A stretch of 64,000 nucleotides of DNA from Ferriphaselus sp. R-1 (GTDB lineage: Bacteria; Pseudomonadota; Gammaproteobacteria; Burkholderiales; Gallionellaceae). The stretch lies in assembly GCF_000746095.1 (NCBI RefSeq), contig NZ_JQKP01000007.1:82157-146156 (forward strand), written 5' to 3'. The position numbers and the translations under genes are program-made. This document shows positions 33,813-44,570 of the stretch, one piece after another (position 1 is the stretch's first letter; every line of letters starts with the position of its first letter). The notes under the pieces are model-generated. The model did no database searches, was not told the origin of the DNA, and saw only the letters and a program-made list of their open reading frames with translations.

Positions 33813-36800
33813 TCAAATCGCTCTGGCCGCCATGTACTTCGCCACCAGCTGCAACAGCTCCTCTTCCTGGAACGGCTTGCCTAGATACTCGTTCACACCC
33901 AGCAGCAGCGCATGTTCGCGGTGTTTCTCCGCCGTCCGCGAGGTGATCATGATGATAGGCAGGCTCTGCGTCGCGGCATCGCGGCGTAGCTGTTTGGTCA
34001 GCTCGAAGCCGTCCATGCGCGGCATCTCGATATCCAGCAACATCACGGCAGGCATCACGCCGGCAAGCTGCTCCAGCGCATCCACACCGTCTTTGGCGGT
34101 GATCACCTGATAACCGGCACGGTTCAGCAGACGGCTGGTGATCTTGCGCACAGTGAGCGAATCATCGACCACCATCACCAGCGGCTGCACGCGCTGCGGC
34201 TCGGCCACGGTCTTGGCGGATCGACGCGCGGGGGCGGCGATGCGCTGCGCCAATTGCGGCGGATTGAGGATCAGCGCGACCTGGCCGTTACCCAGCACCG
34301 TTGCACCGGCGATGCCGCGCATCCGCGCCAACTGCGGGCCGATGTTCTTGACCACGACTTCGTGGTTGCCCGCCATCTCATCCACATGCAACGCAATGCG
34401 CAAGTCACCGCTGCGCAACAACAGCACCGGGCTGTGCGAACGCGCCTCGGCGACATGATCGACATCGCCCAGCAAATGCGGCAGATAAGCGAGCGGGTAG
34501 GTCCGCCCCTGCCAGGTCACGCTGTGCTGCTGATACAACTTGGCCAGATCGGCGGCACGGTATTGCTGCACCTGTTCCACCATGGTGGACGGGATGGCGA
34601 ATGACACGTCACCGGAGCGCACCATCAAGGTCTGCATCACCGCCAGCGTCAGCGGCAGGTGAATGACAAAGCTGGTGCCCTTGCCCATCTCGGTGCTGAC
34701 GCTGATCAGCCCGCCCAGCGACGAGATCTCGCTGCGTACCACGTCCATCCCCACACCGCGACCGGCGACTTCGGTCACCACCTCGGCGGTGGTCAAGCCC
34801 GAGGTGAAGATGAGCTGGATGATCTGCTCATCGGAGACTTCCTCGTCGGCCTGCAACAAGCCCAGCTCGACACCCTTGGCGCGCAATTTTTCCAGATCCA
34901 GCCCGGCACCGTCATCGCTGAACTCGAACACGATTTCATTGTTTTCCTGGCGCAGCGACAGCTTCACGTCACCGATCGGCGGTTTGCCGCGCTCGGCACG
35001 CACTGCGGGCGACTCCAGACCGTGCACCAGCGCATTACGCAACAAGTGCTCGAACGGCGCCGTCATCTTCTCCAGCATGGAACGATCCAGCTCCAGCTCG
35101 GTTCCGCGCAATTCCAGGTTGGCCTTCTTGTCCAGCTCTTTACCCGTCTGCCGCACGATGCGGTACAGACGCTCGGAGATGCTGGCGAACGGCACCATGC
35201 GGATCGCCATCAAGCCCTGCTGCAACTCGCGCGACAAGTGCGACTGTGCCGATAGCGCGCCCGCAGTCTCATCCAGGTTCTTGAGCAAGTTCTGTTGCAC
35301 CGTCTGCACGTCATGCACCGATTCGTTCATGAACCGGGTCAGCTCCTGCAAGCGGGTGAATCGGTCGAATTCGAGCGGGTCGAATTTCTCGGCCATGTCC
35401 TGCGACAGCGACAAGCGCGCCTGCATCTGGCTTTCCGCCTGGATCTCGATCTCGCGCAGTTGAGCGCGCAGACGGCTGACCGAGTCGGTCAGTTCCAACA
35501 GGCCGTTCTTGAAGGCGCGCATCTCGGTTTCGATGTGCGAACGGGTCACGCCGATCTCACCTGCCTCGTTCACCAAACGGTCCACCACGTCCGAGCGCAC
35601 GCGCAGCACGTTGGACAAGACGGCGCGCTCCGCACCGATCTCCAGCTGCTGCGGCTGCGCCGACTGGGCCGCAGCGGTCTCAGCCGCCGCAGTCGTTTCA
35701 TGGAACTCGCCCCGACGCAACTGTTCCAGCAACACGCCGAGATAATCGAAGTGGGCATCCAGCTGATCCCAGAATGCCGCCTGCTGCAACTCCGGCTCCG
35801 CATAATGGATCACCGAATCCTCCATGCGGTGGGTCAACTCCCCGGCACGCATCGCACCGGCCATGCGCGCACCGCCTTTGAGGGTATGCAAGGTACGGCG
35901 CAAATTGTGCGCCAGCGCGACATCTGCGGGGTGCTCACGCCAGGCGCGCAAACCTTGCCCGATCTGCGGATACAGGTCGTTCGACTCTTCCAGGAACAGC
36001 GGCAGCAGTTGCTCGTCCACGTCATCGCGGATGTCGTGCACGATGGTGTCCCCACTGAGCATCGTACGCGCCGTCTCGACAGGCCGGACAAGCGGCTCCG
36101 CCACTACGGCGGGCAGAACCGGGGCCGCCTGAGATTCGACAGGCTCGGGAGCTGCCTCGATCCCGGCCACGACTGATGCGTCGCTACCCTCTTCTGCTAC
36201 GCTGACCGGCAAGGGCTCAGCCTGCAATGCCGCGACCAGCTCGGGACGCGCCTCCGGTTCGCGCTTGCGGCATATCGTCTGGATCATCCCGTCCAGGGTG
36301 TCCACGCAAACGCCCAGCAAGTCGAGTTGCCCCGCACGCAAGGCTAGCGGGGTGTCGATGCGCTGCTGTAGCCACAATTCCAGCGCCGAAGCCAACTCGG
36401 CCACTGCCGCGAAACCCAGTGTGCGATTGATGCCTGCCAGCGTATGGGCGGCACGCATGAAATCGAAATGGACCACCGCAGGCACAGACTCGCGCAACTG
36501 CGCCAGATGATCGCGCAACGCGCCGATATGCTGTATCGCCTCGACGGTAGCGATATCGAACAGGGTAGGCGATATGGAGACGGAGCCGATCACTACCTCG
36601 GTCACCGGTTCCTCGACGGTGACCGGCTCGGTCTCCTCGGCGACTACCGGCGGATGCGTCTCCTCTATCGGAGCATCGATTCTGCTCGCTGCCGCCGCCA
36701 ACTCCGAGCCATCCACCACCGCGTCACCATGCCGCCCCAGCTCATCTACCCAATGCTTGAATGCGGCCTCGGCATGGCCAAGATAGGCCAGCAAGCCCGG

Positions 36801-38831
36801 CGTGGCAGGTTTCTCGTCCTGCAACCAGCGGTTCATCACCTGCTCCACAGCCCAGGCGACCTCGCCCAAATCCTTGAGCCCGACCATACGGCCACTGCCC
36901 TTGAGGGTGTGGAAGCTGCGACGGATGGTCACCAACGGCTCGCGACTCTCGCTGTGCAGGAAACTGGTCCCAAGATGATCGGCGATCGTGGCCAATACCT
37001 CGCGCGCCTCTTCCAGGAAGATATCGAGCAACTCCTTGCTCTCCGCCGCCTGTGCCACGGCATCCGAGCGCGCGTTCGGCCTGGCCCACTCCTGCGTGAC
37101 CACGACCGATGGCGTGGCAGGGGGAGAAGCATCCTGCACCGCTGGCTCACCCGGTTGCGATTCGACCAGGCCAGCAAGGACGGCATCCGTAAGCTGATCG
37201 TCGTCGCGCCGACCATCCAGCAGGCTCTGCACCACACTCTGCAACGCACTCAGCGCCAACGCGCAGGCTTGCAGTTGCTCGTCGGCAGGTGTCGTACCCT
37301 CGCGGGCGGCGACAGCGAGGGTGTCGCGCAAACTGTCCAGCACCCGGGTGGCGCGCGGCAGGGAAAGCATGTGCAAGCCGCCATGGACCTGCGCCAACCA
37401 GTGGTCGATCTGAGCCAATTCCGAGCGGCCTGATGGATCGTCGAAGAAGCTGTTCAGTGCCTGTTCGACCAGTTGCAAATTGCCCAGCATCTCGCTGGCC
37501 AAAGGCTGTATGGCGCTGCGCTCCTCGACCAGAGCTTGATGTTCGACGATGCTGGCCAGATCGGCATCGTCGGTAGGTTCATTGCGCAGACCAGCCTGAA
37601 TGCGCTGGATCAGCGCGCGTGATTGCTCCCTGAAGCCGGGATCGAGGTTGGCATAGTGCTCAATGCCGCCGTGCAGCAACAATAGCGCCATCGCCATATC
37701 CAGAGCGACATGCTGCAACCTCGCGGGCTCCGCACTGACGGTGGTCGACCAGATCTGCTCGCACAGGAAGTGCAGCGCATCCTGCTGCAGTTGCGCCGAC
37801 AGATCGCTGAGTCGCGAAGTATGTCCGGCAAAATCGCCACAGGCGGCCCCATCCCCCTGGACACAGTGCTCCCAATCCGCCTCGGCCAACTTGAACGCTG
37901 CGCGCATCTCGTCCAGCAACCGCAAGTCATCGTCGCTCGCTTCATCGAGCGAAACCTCCGCCTCGGGCAGGAAGCGATCCAGCGCGAATGCCTGCTTGAG
38001 CGCAGCGACGGTCTCGGTCACCTCATGGCTGCGCGCAAGCAGATAGAGCATCTCGGACAGCAAGGTGCGCTCTTCCGTGACCACGCCTTCGATCAGGGCC
38101 TTCATCTGCAGATCCAGACGTCCCAACTGGCGCTTGGGATTCAACTCCGGGGGGATACCTTCCAGCAGCAGCGCATCCAGCAGACCTTCTGCGACCCACC
38201 AGATCTGTCGTCCCTCGTGCGGAGCGCTGTTCAACACCTGACGCACCGCATGACGCATGGTCTCCAGCGCCAGCAGAGGCTGATCCTGGCGCAACCACTT
38301 CAACAAGGCGTGCTGGTATTTGCCACGGGCCGCCCGCACGACCTCGGGCAGGGCAGCTGCCACCGGCGTGACCGACAAGGCCTCAGGCAGCGGCACCTTC
38401 AAATCGGGGAAGAACAGTTCGGCTTCGGAGGCCGTCTCCAGCCCACGCGCCTGACGCATCTCCTGAAAACGCTGGAACAAGCGCACAGCGGCATTGTCGG
38501 CACCGTTCAACAGTCCATTCAGATAGCGGGAAATGGCCGTCAATGCGCGCCGCACCACATCCCGTTGAGCCTCCTGAGCCGGCACGCCACCGGCGATGAT
38601 CTCGGACAGCAAACGTTCCAACTCGCTGCTGTAGACCGCCAGGCCTTCCAGCGCGAACATGCGCATCACTCCGTTGATACGACGTAATTCGGCCACAGCC
38701 TGCTGCAAGGGCTGGAGATCGTCTTCGGGGGCGGCGAAGAATTGCTCCACACCCGCGCTGACCGCACTGAGCGCGGCATCCAGGCTGGGCTTGATCGCCT
38801 GGAGCGGCAAGGGATTGGCGTTCTCTGACAA
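33813..38831 (-). CDS. chpA: Pil-Chp chemosensory hybrid histidine kinase ChpA/PilL
   Basis: A 1672-aa CheA-type kinase controlling twitching motility and cAMP signalling. Three Hpt domains carry phosphorylatable His at about 641 ([11 protein letters not shown]), 796 ([11 protein letters not shown]) and 982 ([12 protein letters not shown]); the N-terminal 550 residues hold further degenerate Hpt-like helices. A dimerisation/HATPase core follows with N-box [13 protein letters not shown] (about 1262) and G-boxes [11 protein letters not shown] and [13 protein letters not shown]. Then come a CheW-like domain (about 1400-1530) and a C-terminal receiver with Asp near 1600 ([14 protein letters not shown]). 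It is the last gene of pilG-pilH-pilI-pilJ-chpA. It is shorter than the 2472-aa P. aeruginosa ChpA, having fewer Hpt modules. Confidence 0.96.
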   Translation of the reverse strand: MSENANPLPLQAIKPSLDAALSAVSAGVEQFFAAPEDDLQPLQQAVAELRRINGVMRMFALEGLAVYSSELERLLSEIIAGGVPAQEAQRDVVRRALTAISRYLNGLLNGADNAAVRLFQRFQEMRQARGLETASEAELFFPDLKVPLPEALSVTPVAAALPEVVRAARGKYQHALLKWLRQDQPLLALETMRHAVRQVLNSAPHEGRQIWWVAEGLLDALLLEGIPPELNPKRQLGRLDLQMKALIEGVVTEERTLLSEMLYLLARSHEVTETVAALKQAFALDRFLPEAEVSLDEASDDDLRLLDEMRAAFKLAEADWEHCVQGDGAACGDFAGHTSRLSDLSAQLQQDALHFLCEQIWSTTVSAEPARLQHVALDMAMALLLLHGGIEHYANLDPGFREQSRALIQRIQAGLRNEPTDDADLASIVEHQALVEERSAIQPLASEMLGNLQLVEQALNSFFDDPSGRSELAQIDHWLAQVHGGLHMLSLPRATRVLDSLRDTLAVAAREGTTPADEQLQACALALSALQSVVQSLLDGRRDDDQLTDAVLAGLVESQPGEPAVQDASPPATPSVVVTQEWARPNARSDAVAQAAESKELLDIFLEEAREVLATIADHLGTSFLHSESREPLVTIRRSFHTLKGSGRMVGLKDLGEVAWAVEQVMNRWLQDEKPATPGLLAYLGHAEAAFKHWVDELGRHGDAVVDGSELAAAASRIDAPIEETHPPVVAEETEPVTVEEPVTEVVIGSVSISPTLFDIATVEAIQHIGALRDHLAQLRESVPAVVHFDFMRAAHTLAGINRTLGFAAVAELASALELWLQQRIDTPLALRAGQLDLLGVCVDTLDGMIQTICRKREPEARPELVAALQAEPLPVSVAEEGSDASVVAGIEAAPEPVESQAAPVLPAVVAEPLVRPVETARTMLSGDTIVHDIRDDVDEQLLPLFLEESNDLYPQIGQGLRAWREHPADVALAHNLRRTLHTLKGGARMAGAMRAGELTHRMEDSVIHYAEPELQQAAFWDQLDAHFDYLGVLLEQLRRGEFHETTAAAETAAAQSAQPQQLEIGAERAVLSNVLRVRSDVVDRLVNEAGEIGVTRSHIETEMRAFKNGLLELTDSVSRLRAQLREIEIQAESQMQARLSLSQDMAEKFDPLEFDRFTRLQELTRFMNESVHDVQTVQQNLLKNLDETAGALSAQSHLSRELQQGLMAIRMVPFASISERLYRIVRQTGKELDKKANLELRGTELELDRSMLEKMTAPFEHLLRNALVHGLESPAVRAERGKPPIGDVKLSLRQENNEIVFEFSDDGAGLDLEKLRAKGVELGLLQADEEVSDEQIIQLIFTSGLTTAEVVTEVAGRGVGMDVVRSEISSLGGLISVSTEMGKGTSFVIHLPLTLAVMQTLMVRSGDVSFAIPSTMVEQVQQYRAADLAKLYQQHSVTWQGRTYPLAYLPHLLGDVDHVAEARSHSPVLLLRSGDLRIALHVDEMAGNHEVVVKNIGPQLARMRGIAGATVLGNGQVALILNPPQLAQRIAAPARRSAKTVAEPQRVQPLVMVVDDSLTVRKITSRLLNRAGYQVITAKDGVDALEQLAGVMPAVMLLDIEMPRMDGFELTKQLRRDAATQSLPIIMITSRTAEKHREHALLLGVNEYLGKPFQEEELLQLVAKYMAARAI

Positions 38832-38847
38832 GGATGGATACCAGTAA

Positions 38848-40869
38848 TTACAGGCGGAAACCAGCCACCGAGCCTCTCAGGTCGGATGCCAGGGTGGCCA
38901 ACTGGCCCACTTGTGCAGCCGTGGTCTCCGTACCTTCCGTGGTCTGGCCGGTGATCTGCAGGATATCGGTCATCGCCGCCGCCACTTCCTGCACCATGTC
39001 GGTCTGCACCTGGGTAGACACCGAGATCGAGCTCACCAGGTCGGTCAACTCCTGCGTCGCGGCTTCAATCTCCTTCAGCACCTTACCGGCCTCATCGGAC
39101 AGTTTGGCACCTTCCACCACACCCTGCGTGCTCTTTTCCATAGCGGCCACAGCCTCTTGGGTATCGCCCTGAATGGTCTTCACGATCACACCGATCTGTT
39201 TCGTCGCGTCTGCCGAACGTTCCGCCAGACGCTGCACTTCTTCCGCCACCACCGAGAAGCCTCGGCCCGCTTCACCGGCAGAGGCCGCCTGAATGGCCGC
39301 GTTCAGCGCCAGCACGTTGGTTTGTTCGGTAATGTCCGAGATCAGGTCCACGATTTCACCGATCTGTTGCGAGCTTTCGCCCAGTCGCTTGATTCGCTTC
39401 GAAGTCTCCTGGATCTGGTCGCGGATGGCATCCATACCGGCGATGGAGTTCTGCACCGCCTGCGAACCTTGCGTCGTCACATCCAGCGTACGACGCGCCA
39501 CATCCGCCGACTGCGCCGCCGAGGAGTCCACCTCCTGAATCGACTTGGTGATCAGCTCCACCGCTTCACCGGCCATCTGAATCTCGTCCGATTGCTTCTT
39601 CGCCGCATCCAGCAGCCGACGGGTGACCGGCTCGGCTTCCTGCGTCGCGTGTGCCACCTGCTCCGCAGTGTCGGTGATCCGCTGCACCAATTGCCGCAAC
39701 TCGTCCACGGTATAGTTCACCGTATCAGCGATCGCGCCGGTGATGTCCTCGGTGACCGACGCATGGATGGTCAAGTCACCGTCCGCCAAGTCGCTCAACT
39801 CGTTCATCAAGCGCAACACCGCGTTCTGGTTACGTTTGTTGGAGGCTTCCGCTTCCGCCGCACGACGACGGGAGTCATCCAGATAGACCTTACCCAGCAA
39901 CAGCAGCGTGACGACCAGCGCAACGGCGGACAGCGCCAGCAAGTAGGTGGTGACCCGCCCCGACAAGCCGCTCTGATAAGCATCATCCAGCTCGGTCGCC
40001 TGCTCCAGCAACTTATCCGATTCGCTCACCAGCGAACGACCGGAAGTCTTGGAAAGTTCCAGCGCCTGCGCCTGACTCACCAGCGCTTCCACCGACACCT
40101 GATAGGTTCCGAACAAATCTCGCACCTTCTCGGTCAGCGGGTTGACGGGGAAGGCCGCGACCAAGTCCTCCGCCTCGATGGTGTCAATACCCAACTGGGC
40201 CACCATTTCGGTGGTCACGTCCGGTGCCTGCAATGCCGCCGCACCCTTGGCCACCCGCTCGGTCAGAATCGTGAAGCGCACCGCCCTGTCCTTGTTGCCC
40301 CCATCGGCGCGGGACACCAGTTGCTCGACCGCATCACGCATCGCGGGAGATTCCTCGTCCAACTGGGACACGGCGCGACCCACCGTCACCAGACCGGCAC
40401 GACCATCCAGCAGCGCCTGCGCATCGACCAGCGTCTTCTTGCCGGTGACCAGCAAGGCATCCAGCGGCGCACGCGCGGCACCAGAGGTGGCCGGCAAGCC
40501 TTCGCCGCCCTTGTCCAGCAAATCCAGAGTGGCGGCAAACTGGTCACGCGCCACCGTCAAACCGTCGAAACCATCCACATTACCCGACAAAGCCAGTTCG
40601 GCCTGGTTCGCAAGGCGCTGCGACAACATCAGCAACTTACCGGAGCCTTCGATGTAGCGCGCGCCGTGGGTAGCGGCACGGTTATCCAGATAGACCATCA
40701 ACAGGGTAAGTGCCAGCACCCACAACAGCGCCGAGCCCAGCAGACGCAACTGACGGGCGGCGGGCAGGTGGCCGATGAGCGGCACCTGGAAATCACCGAA
40801 CAGCCCTGCCGCTTGGCCCGCACCACGTTTGAGTAACTCTGAGCCTGCGCTGGGTAATTTGATCGCCAT
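38848..40869 (-). CDS. pilJ: Type IV pilus methyl-accepting chemotaxis protein PilJ
   Basis: A 673-aa chemoreceptor with an N-terminal membrane helix (about 43-62, [19 protein letters not shown]), a periplasmic region of two PilJ-type modules, a second membrane helix (about 310-330) and a cytoplasmic signalling tail. The tip, [20 protein letters not shown] followed by [19 protein letters not shown], is the standard CheA/CheW-binding hairpin. It transmits surface or pilin-tension signals to the ChpA kinase through PilI. GGAG lies eight bases before the ATG. It sits between pilI and chpA in the operon. Confidence 0.96.
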   Translation of the reverse strand: MAIKLPSAGSELLKRGAGQAAGLFGDFQVPLIGHLPAARQLRLLGSALLWVLALTLLMVYLDNRAATHGARYIEGSGKLLMLSQRLANQAELALSGNVDGFDGLTVARDQFAATLDLLDKGGEGLPATSGAARAPLDALLVTGKKTLVDAQALLDGRAGLVTVGRAVSQLDEESPAMRDAVEQLVSRADGGNKDRAVRFTILTERVAKGAAALQAPDVTTEMVAQLGIDTIEAEDLVAAFPVNPLTEKVRDLFGTYQVSVEALVSQAQALELSKTSGRSLVSESDKLLEQATELDDAYQSGLSGRVTTYLLALSAVALVVTLLLLGKVYLDDSRRRAAEAEASNKRNQNAVLRLMNELSDLADGDLTIHASVTEDITGAIADTVNYTVDELRQLVQRITDTAEQVAHATQEAEPVTRRLLDAAKKQSDEIQMAGEAVELITKSIQEVDSSAAQSADVARRTLDVTTQGSQAVQNSIAGMDAIRDQIQETSKRIKRLGESSQQIGEIVDLISDITEQTNVLALNAAIQAASAGEAGRGFSVVAEEVQRLAERSADATKQIGVIVKTIQGDTQEAVAAMEKSTQGVVEGAKLSDEAGKVLKEIEAATQELTDLVSSISVSTQVQTDMVQEVAAAMTDILQITGQTTEGTETTAAQVGQLATLASDLRGSVAGFRL

Positions 40870-40890
40870 GATGTTTTCTCCGACTGAATG

Positions 40891-41388
40891 CTAGTTTTCG
40901 ATCTGTAAAAAATCCGACCGACCGAGCAGCGCGGCCATGTCCAGCTTGCGCCAGACCTGCCCCTGCTCGTCGGTGAAACTGACCTGCCCATCCTGCTCGA
41001 CGCGCCGCCATTGATGCGAGTTGCGCAAGCCCATCACGCGCGAGACCACCAGTGCGGTGCTGTAACCGTAACGCGCCGCCACCAGCAGAGCACGGCTGTT
41101 CCCCTCACGCGCCGTCTCGTTCTGTTGCAGGAAATCGTCCATATCCACCAGACTGTAGAGATTGCCGCGCACGTTGGCCACCCCCCAGAACCAGCGCTTG
41201 GTCAGCGGCACTTCGGTGAAGGCCGGCACCGGCAATACCTCGCTGATGTCCGACATCTCCACCAGCCAGTGCCATTCGCCTATCTGCACGCCCAGCGTGC
41301 TCGCCCGCTCACCCGACTGGCCGATGGCCTGCAGGCGGTCGATCAAGCCTTGCTGGAACTCCCGCAGACTGAGACGTTTGGCTGCCAT
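40891..41388 (-). CDS. pilI: CheW-like adaptor PilI
   Basis: A 165-aa single CheW domain (FQQGLIDRLQAI, then VQIGEWHWLVEMSDISEVLP and WFWGVANVRGNLYSLVDMDDFL, and the distal VVSRVMGLRN). It links the PilJ receptor to the ChpA kinase in the cytoplasm. It lies four bases downstream of pilH and 21 bases upstream of pilJ. Confidence 0.94.
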   Translation of the reverse strand: MAAKRLSLREFQQGLIDRLQAIGQSGERASTLGVQIGEWHWLVEMSDISEVLPVPAFTEVPLTKRWFWGVANVRGNLYSLVDMDDFLQQNETAREGNSRALLVAARYGYSTALVVSRVMGLRNSHQWRRVEQDGQVSFTDEQGQVWRKLDMAALLGRSDFLQIEN

Positions 41389-41392
41389 AGAC

Positions 41393-41758
41393 TCAGCCCA
41401 ACGAAGCGATCTTGCTCATCAGGTCGACACCACTGACCGGCTTGACCAGATAGTCCTTCGCTCCTTGGCGCAGCCCCCAGATCTTGTCGGTCTCCTGCCC
41501 CTTGGTGGTGCAGATGATGACCGGAATATGCTGGGTATCGGCATCGTGAGTGATCGCACGCGTGGCCTGAAAGCCGTTCTTGCCGGGCATCACCACATCC
41601 ATCAGGATAAGGTCGGGCCGTTCGGATTTGGCCTTGAGGATGCCGGAATCGCCATCCTCCGCGAAGATGACCTCGAAGCCTTGCTTGGTCAGCAGCTCAC
41701 CGAGAAAATGGCGCTCGGTAGCAGAATCGTCCACGACCAGAACTTTTTTGATTGCCAT
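41393..41758 (-). CDS. pilH: Response regulator PilH
   Basis: A 121-aa stand-alone receiver (CheY-like). It has the acidic pair in VLVVDDSATERHFL, the phosphoacceptor Asp in LILMDVVMPGKNGF, Thr in IICTTKGQ and the Lys in DYLVKPVSG. PilH is one of two output regulators of the Pil-Chp system and acts as phosphate sink or retraction regulator. The operon order identifies it relative to PilG. Confidence 0.93.
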   Translation of the reverse strand: MAIKKVLVVDDSATERHFLGELLTKQGFEVIFAEDGDSGILKAKSERPDLILMDVVMPGKNGFQATRAITHDADTQHIPVIICTTKGQETDKIWGLRQGAKDYLVKPVSGVDLMSKIASLG

Positions 41759-41772
41759 AAGTTGTGTCTTTC

Positions 41773-42177
41773 CTAAGTTGCGTCAATGACAGGTTGCGTA
41801 TGATGGACCACAGCCTCGATCAGCGTCTCCTTGCTGAAGGGCTTGATCAGATAAAGGTCGGCACCGACCAGCTTGCCGCGAGCGCGATCGAACAGGCTGT
41901 CCTTGCTGGTCAGCATGACGACCGGTGTCTTCTTGAACTGGGGGTGGCTTTTGATCAGGGCACAGGTCTGGTAACCATCCAGGCGGGGCATCATCACGTC
42001 GACGAAGATGATGTCGGGCTTGCTGTCCACCACCTTGGCCAGACCATCGAAACCATCCTCGGCCAAAACGACCTTACCGCCCGCCCGGGTGAGAAATATC
42101 TCGCCACTGCGACGGATCGTGTTGCTGTCGTCGATCAGCACCACACAGACACCAGACAGGGGCGACTTATCGCTCAC
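41773..42177 (-). CDS. pilG: Response regulator PilG
   Basis: A 134-aa stand-alone receiver: VVLIDDSNTIRRSGEIFLTR, phosphoacceptor in IIFVDVMMPRLDGYQTCALI, VVMLTSKDSLFDRARGKLVG and LIKPFSKETLIEAV, all characteristic of PilG. It is the first gene of the pilG-pilH-pilI-pilJ-chpA operon and is thought to promote pilus extension and adenylate cyclase activation. The 158-base gap upstream to suhB probably carries the operon promoter. Confidence 0.95.
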   Translation of the reverse strand: MSDKSPLSGVCVVLIDDSNTIRRSGEIFLTRAGGKVVLAEDGFDGLAKVVDSKPDIIFVDVMMPRLDGYQTCALIKSHPQFKKTPVVMLTSKDSLFDRARGKLVGADLYLIKPFSKETLIEAVVHHTQPVIDAT

Positions 42178-42335
42178 GTACCGTTCTCCCAGACAGGATT
42201 ATCCCCGATAGCAAATTGACCCAGGCCCAACGGCCTCAGGGCGCAGACAATAACTGAATTCGACTGGCTTGTGAACCGTTTTGACATCCCCCGGAAGCCG
42301 CTCGGAACTGGGGGCCACGGCACGGCAGCCATCGC

Positions 42336-43154
42336 TCATTCGCGCTGCCCACGGACCCAGGCCTTCCACTCCTCGAACAACCCCGCATCGAGCGCGGCGA
42401 CCGCCGATCGCTCCCACACCCCGCCCTGAAAGAAGTCATCCTGCTCCAGACAAGCGGCGTGGCCACCGGCTTCGCGCAGGATCAGCGATCCCGCCGCGTA
42501 ATCCCACAATTTCTGACCACCATGAAGATAGGCATCGAACCGGCCTGCGGCGGTATAACACCAATCCAGAGTACATGCGCCGAAGTTGCGCTGCGAGCTG
42601 AACGGTGGCTGCATGGCGACCTGTCCGGCCAGACGCGGATCCAGTCGCTTCAAGTCGATGTTGACCAACGCCGCCGACAAGCTGTGCGCCGTGGTGCGAC
42701 TTTGCAGGCGCTCGCCATTGAGAAAGGCCCCCTTGCCCAGTTCCGCCGCGAACGCCTCTTCGCCGACCGGATCATAGACCACGCCCAGCACGCTCTTGCC
42801 GTTGCGGATCAGCGCCACCGAGACCGCGAAATAGGGCAGGCCGCGCACAAAGTTGGACGTACCGTCGATGGGGTCGATACACCACAACCCGCCCTCCAGT
42901 CCTTGTGCCCACAGCGCCTCCTGTTCGGCGCGCTCCATCTCTTCGCCCACGACCGGCACATTGAGGATGGCTTGCAGCTTGCGCGTCAACGCTTCCTGCG
43001 AGGCCAGATCGGCCTCGGTACACAGGCTGCCGTCGGCCTTGCGCTGGTGCGTCACTCGCTTGTAGCGCGGCATGATCTCTTCGGAAGCGACCAACTTCAC
43101 GGCAGCGATCACCGCCTTCAGCATGGCACTCATGCCGGATGGGGTACGCGTCAT
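42336..43154 (-). CDS. suhB: Inositol monophosphatase family protein SuhB
   Basis: A 272-aa Mg-dependent phosphatase of the IMPase family. The metal-binding motifs are all present: VVGEEMERAE (first acidic pair), WCIDPIDGTSNFVRG (about residue 85) and LWDYAAGSLILREAGG (about 205). Beyond inositol-1-phosphate hydrolysis, SuhB supports rRNA transcription antitermination in E. coli. The ATG at 43152-43154 overlaps the stop of the upstream thioredoxin-like gene (ATGA), so MTRTPSGMSA is taken as the N-terminus; an ATG seven codons later is possible. Confidence 0.93.
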   Translation of the reverse strand: MTRTPSGMSAMLKAVIAAVKLVASEEIMPRYKRVTHQRKADGSLCTEADLASQEALTRKLQAILNVPVVGEEMERAEQEALWAQGLEGGLWCIDPIDGTSNFVRGLPYFAVSVALIRNGKSVLGVVYDPVGEEAFAAELGKGAFLNGERLQSRTTAHSLSAALVNIDLKRLDPRLAGQVAMQPPFSSQRNFGACTLDWCYTAAGRFDAYLHGGQKLWDYAAGSLILREAGGHAACLEQDDFFQGGVWERSAVAALDAGLFEEWKAWVRGQRE

Positions 43155-43711
43155 ACTGCGTCTTCTCTCCACTTGATCGAGCAGCCCATGCTGGCCAGCT
43201 GCTCGCTTGGGCCTTGCCCGGTCCTGGCGACCTGGAGCATGGCCTCGAACAGGTCACGCTGGGCATCGGGCGCAGCTTCCTTGCGCGAAGCATCCAGCCG
43301 GCCGCGATACTGCAACTCCAGCTTGGCATTGAAGCCGAAGAAATCCGGAGTACACACCGCGCCGTAATCCTTGGCGATCTGCTGGGTCTCGTCGATGACG
43401 TAAGGGAATGGATAAGCGTACTGCTCTGCCACCAGTTTCATGTTGTCGAAGCTGTCTTCCGCATAGTCAGCGGGGTCGTTGGACATGATGGCGATGCTGT
43501 TGATGCCGTGCTGCTGCAACTCGCGGGTATCGCGGATGATACGGTCGCGGATGGACTTGACGTAGGGGCAGTGATTGCAGATGAACATCACCAGCAGGCC
43601 GTTCGGGCCGCGCGCCGATTCCAGAGTGTGATATCGACCATCGACACCCGGCAATTTGAACTCGCGCGCCTTCCAGCCGAAGTCGCACAACGGGGGCTGC
43701 AAACTGACCAT
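43151..43711 (-). CDS. Thioredoxin-family protein (AhpC/TSA-like)
   Basis: A 186-aa soluble protein of the AhpC/TSA-like thioredoxin family, with LPGVDGRYHTLESARGPNGL and the active-site block MFICNHCPYVKSIRDRI (a CxxC pair near residue 45), then NSIAIMSNDPADYAEDSFDN and YGAVCTPDFFGFN. Close relatives are annotated as thioredoxin family or peroxiredoxin-like proteins without defined substrate. It overlaps suhB at ATGA, so the two are cotranscribed. No signal peptide, so it acts in the cytoplasm. Confidence 0.88.
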   Translation of the reverse strand: MVSLQPPLCDFGWKAREFKLPGVDGRYHTLESARGPNGLLVMFICNHCPYVKSIRDRIIRDTRELQQHGINSIAIMSNDPADYAEDSFDNMKLVAEQYAYPFPYVIDETQQIAKDYGAVCTPDFFGFNAKLELQYRGRLDASRKEAAPDAQRDLFEAMLQVARTGQGPSEQLASMGCSIKWREDAV

Positions 43712-43781
43712 ATTCCAACTCCTGACAATGAATCCGTGGCCGGTATATTATCACGCTCACCCGTTTCCACCAGCCACCGCC

Positions 43782-44519
43782 ATGCCCCGTTTCTACTGTC
43801 CTCCCCCTTTGCCGCATGCCGACCACTGTGAACTTCCGCCCGAGGCCGCCCACCACGCCAGCCGCGTGTTGCGCCTGCGGGCAGGCGATGCCGTGCAGCT
43901 CTTCGATGGTGAAGGTGCTGCGCTCGATGCCCGCATTCGCGAGATCGTCGGCAAGCACGTCTGGCTGGAAGGTCTGCGCCCGCTGCCGCCCGAGGCCTCG
44001 CCGCCACTGCACATCATCCTGGCTCAAGCCATGTCCGGCAGCGACAAGATGGACTGGGTGGTGCAAAAGGCCACCGAACTCGGTGCAGCCGAGATCCAGC
44101 CGGTACAAACCCAGCGCAGCGTGGCCAAACTCAGCAGTGAACGTGCCGAAAAGCGAGGCGAACACTGGCGCGGGGTCACACTGGCCGCCTGCGAGCAATG
44201 CGGCCGCAACACGCTGCCGCTGCTACACCCGCCGCAGGAACTCAGCCAGTGGCTGGCGCAACTGCCGCCGCCCGCCGCCGATGAGCGGCGGTTCATCCTG
44301 CTGCCGGATGGCGCGACCATGCTAGCTGCCCAGCCCCGCCCACAAGGCCGCGCCACCCTGCTGATCGGCCCGGAAGGCGGCTTCACGCCCGAGGAGGCAC
44401 AGATGGCCCGCGCTGTCGGCTTCACCCCCATCCTGCTCGGCCCGCGCGTACTGCGCACCGAGACCGCCGCCATCGCCGCCATCGCCGCCTTGCAAATCCT
44501 GTGGGGCGACTTAAACTAG
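43782..44519 (+). CDS. rsmE: 16S rRNA m3U1498 methyltransferase RsmE
   Basis: A 245-aa SPOUT methyltransferase that methylates U1498 of 16S rRNA. It has the N-terminal PUA-like domain (HHASRVLRLRAGDAVQLFDG), the conserved QKATELGAAEIQPVQTQRS and CEQCGRN, and the C-terminal knot LLIGPEGGFTPEEAQMARA with LGPRVLRTETAAI. MPRFYCPP at 43782 is the natural start; an in-frame extension upstream overlaps the divergent thioredoxin-like gene. Confidence 0.95.
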   Translation: MPRFYCPPPLPHADHCELPPEAAHHASRVLRLRAGDAVQLFDGEGAALDARIREIVGKHVWLEGLRPLPPEASPPLHIILAQAMSGSDKMDWVVQKATELGAAEIQPVQTQRSVAKLSSERAEKRGEHWRGVTLAACEQCGRNTLPLLHPPQELSQWLAQLPPPAADERRFILLPDGATMLAAQPRPQGRATLLIGPEGGFTPEEAQMARAVGFTPILLGPRVLRTETAAIAAIAALQILWGDLN

Positions 44520-44570
44520 CCGGGGGAGTGACGGAGCGGTTGGCCCAGCGCGCCTCTTGAAAGGGATTCA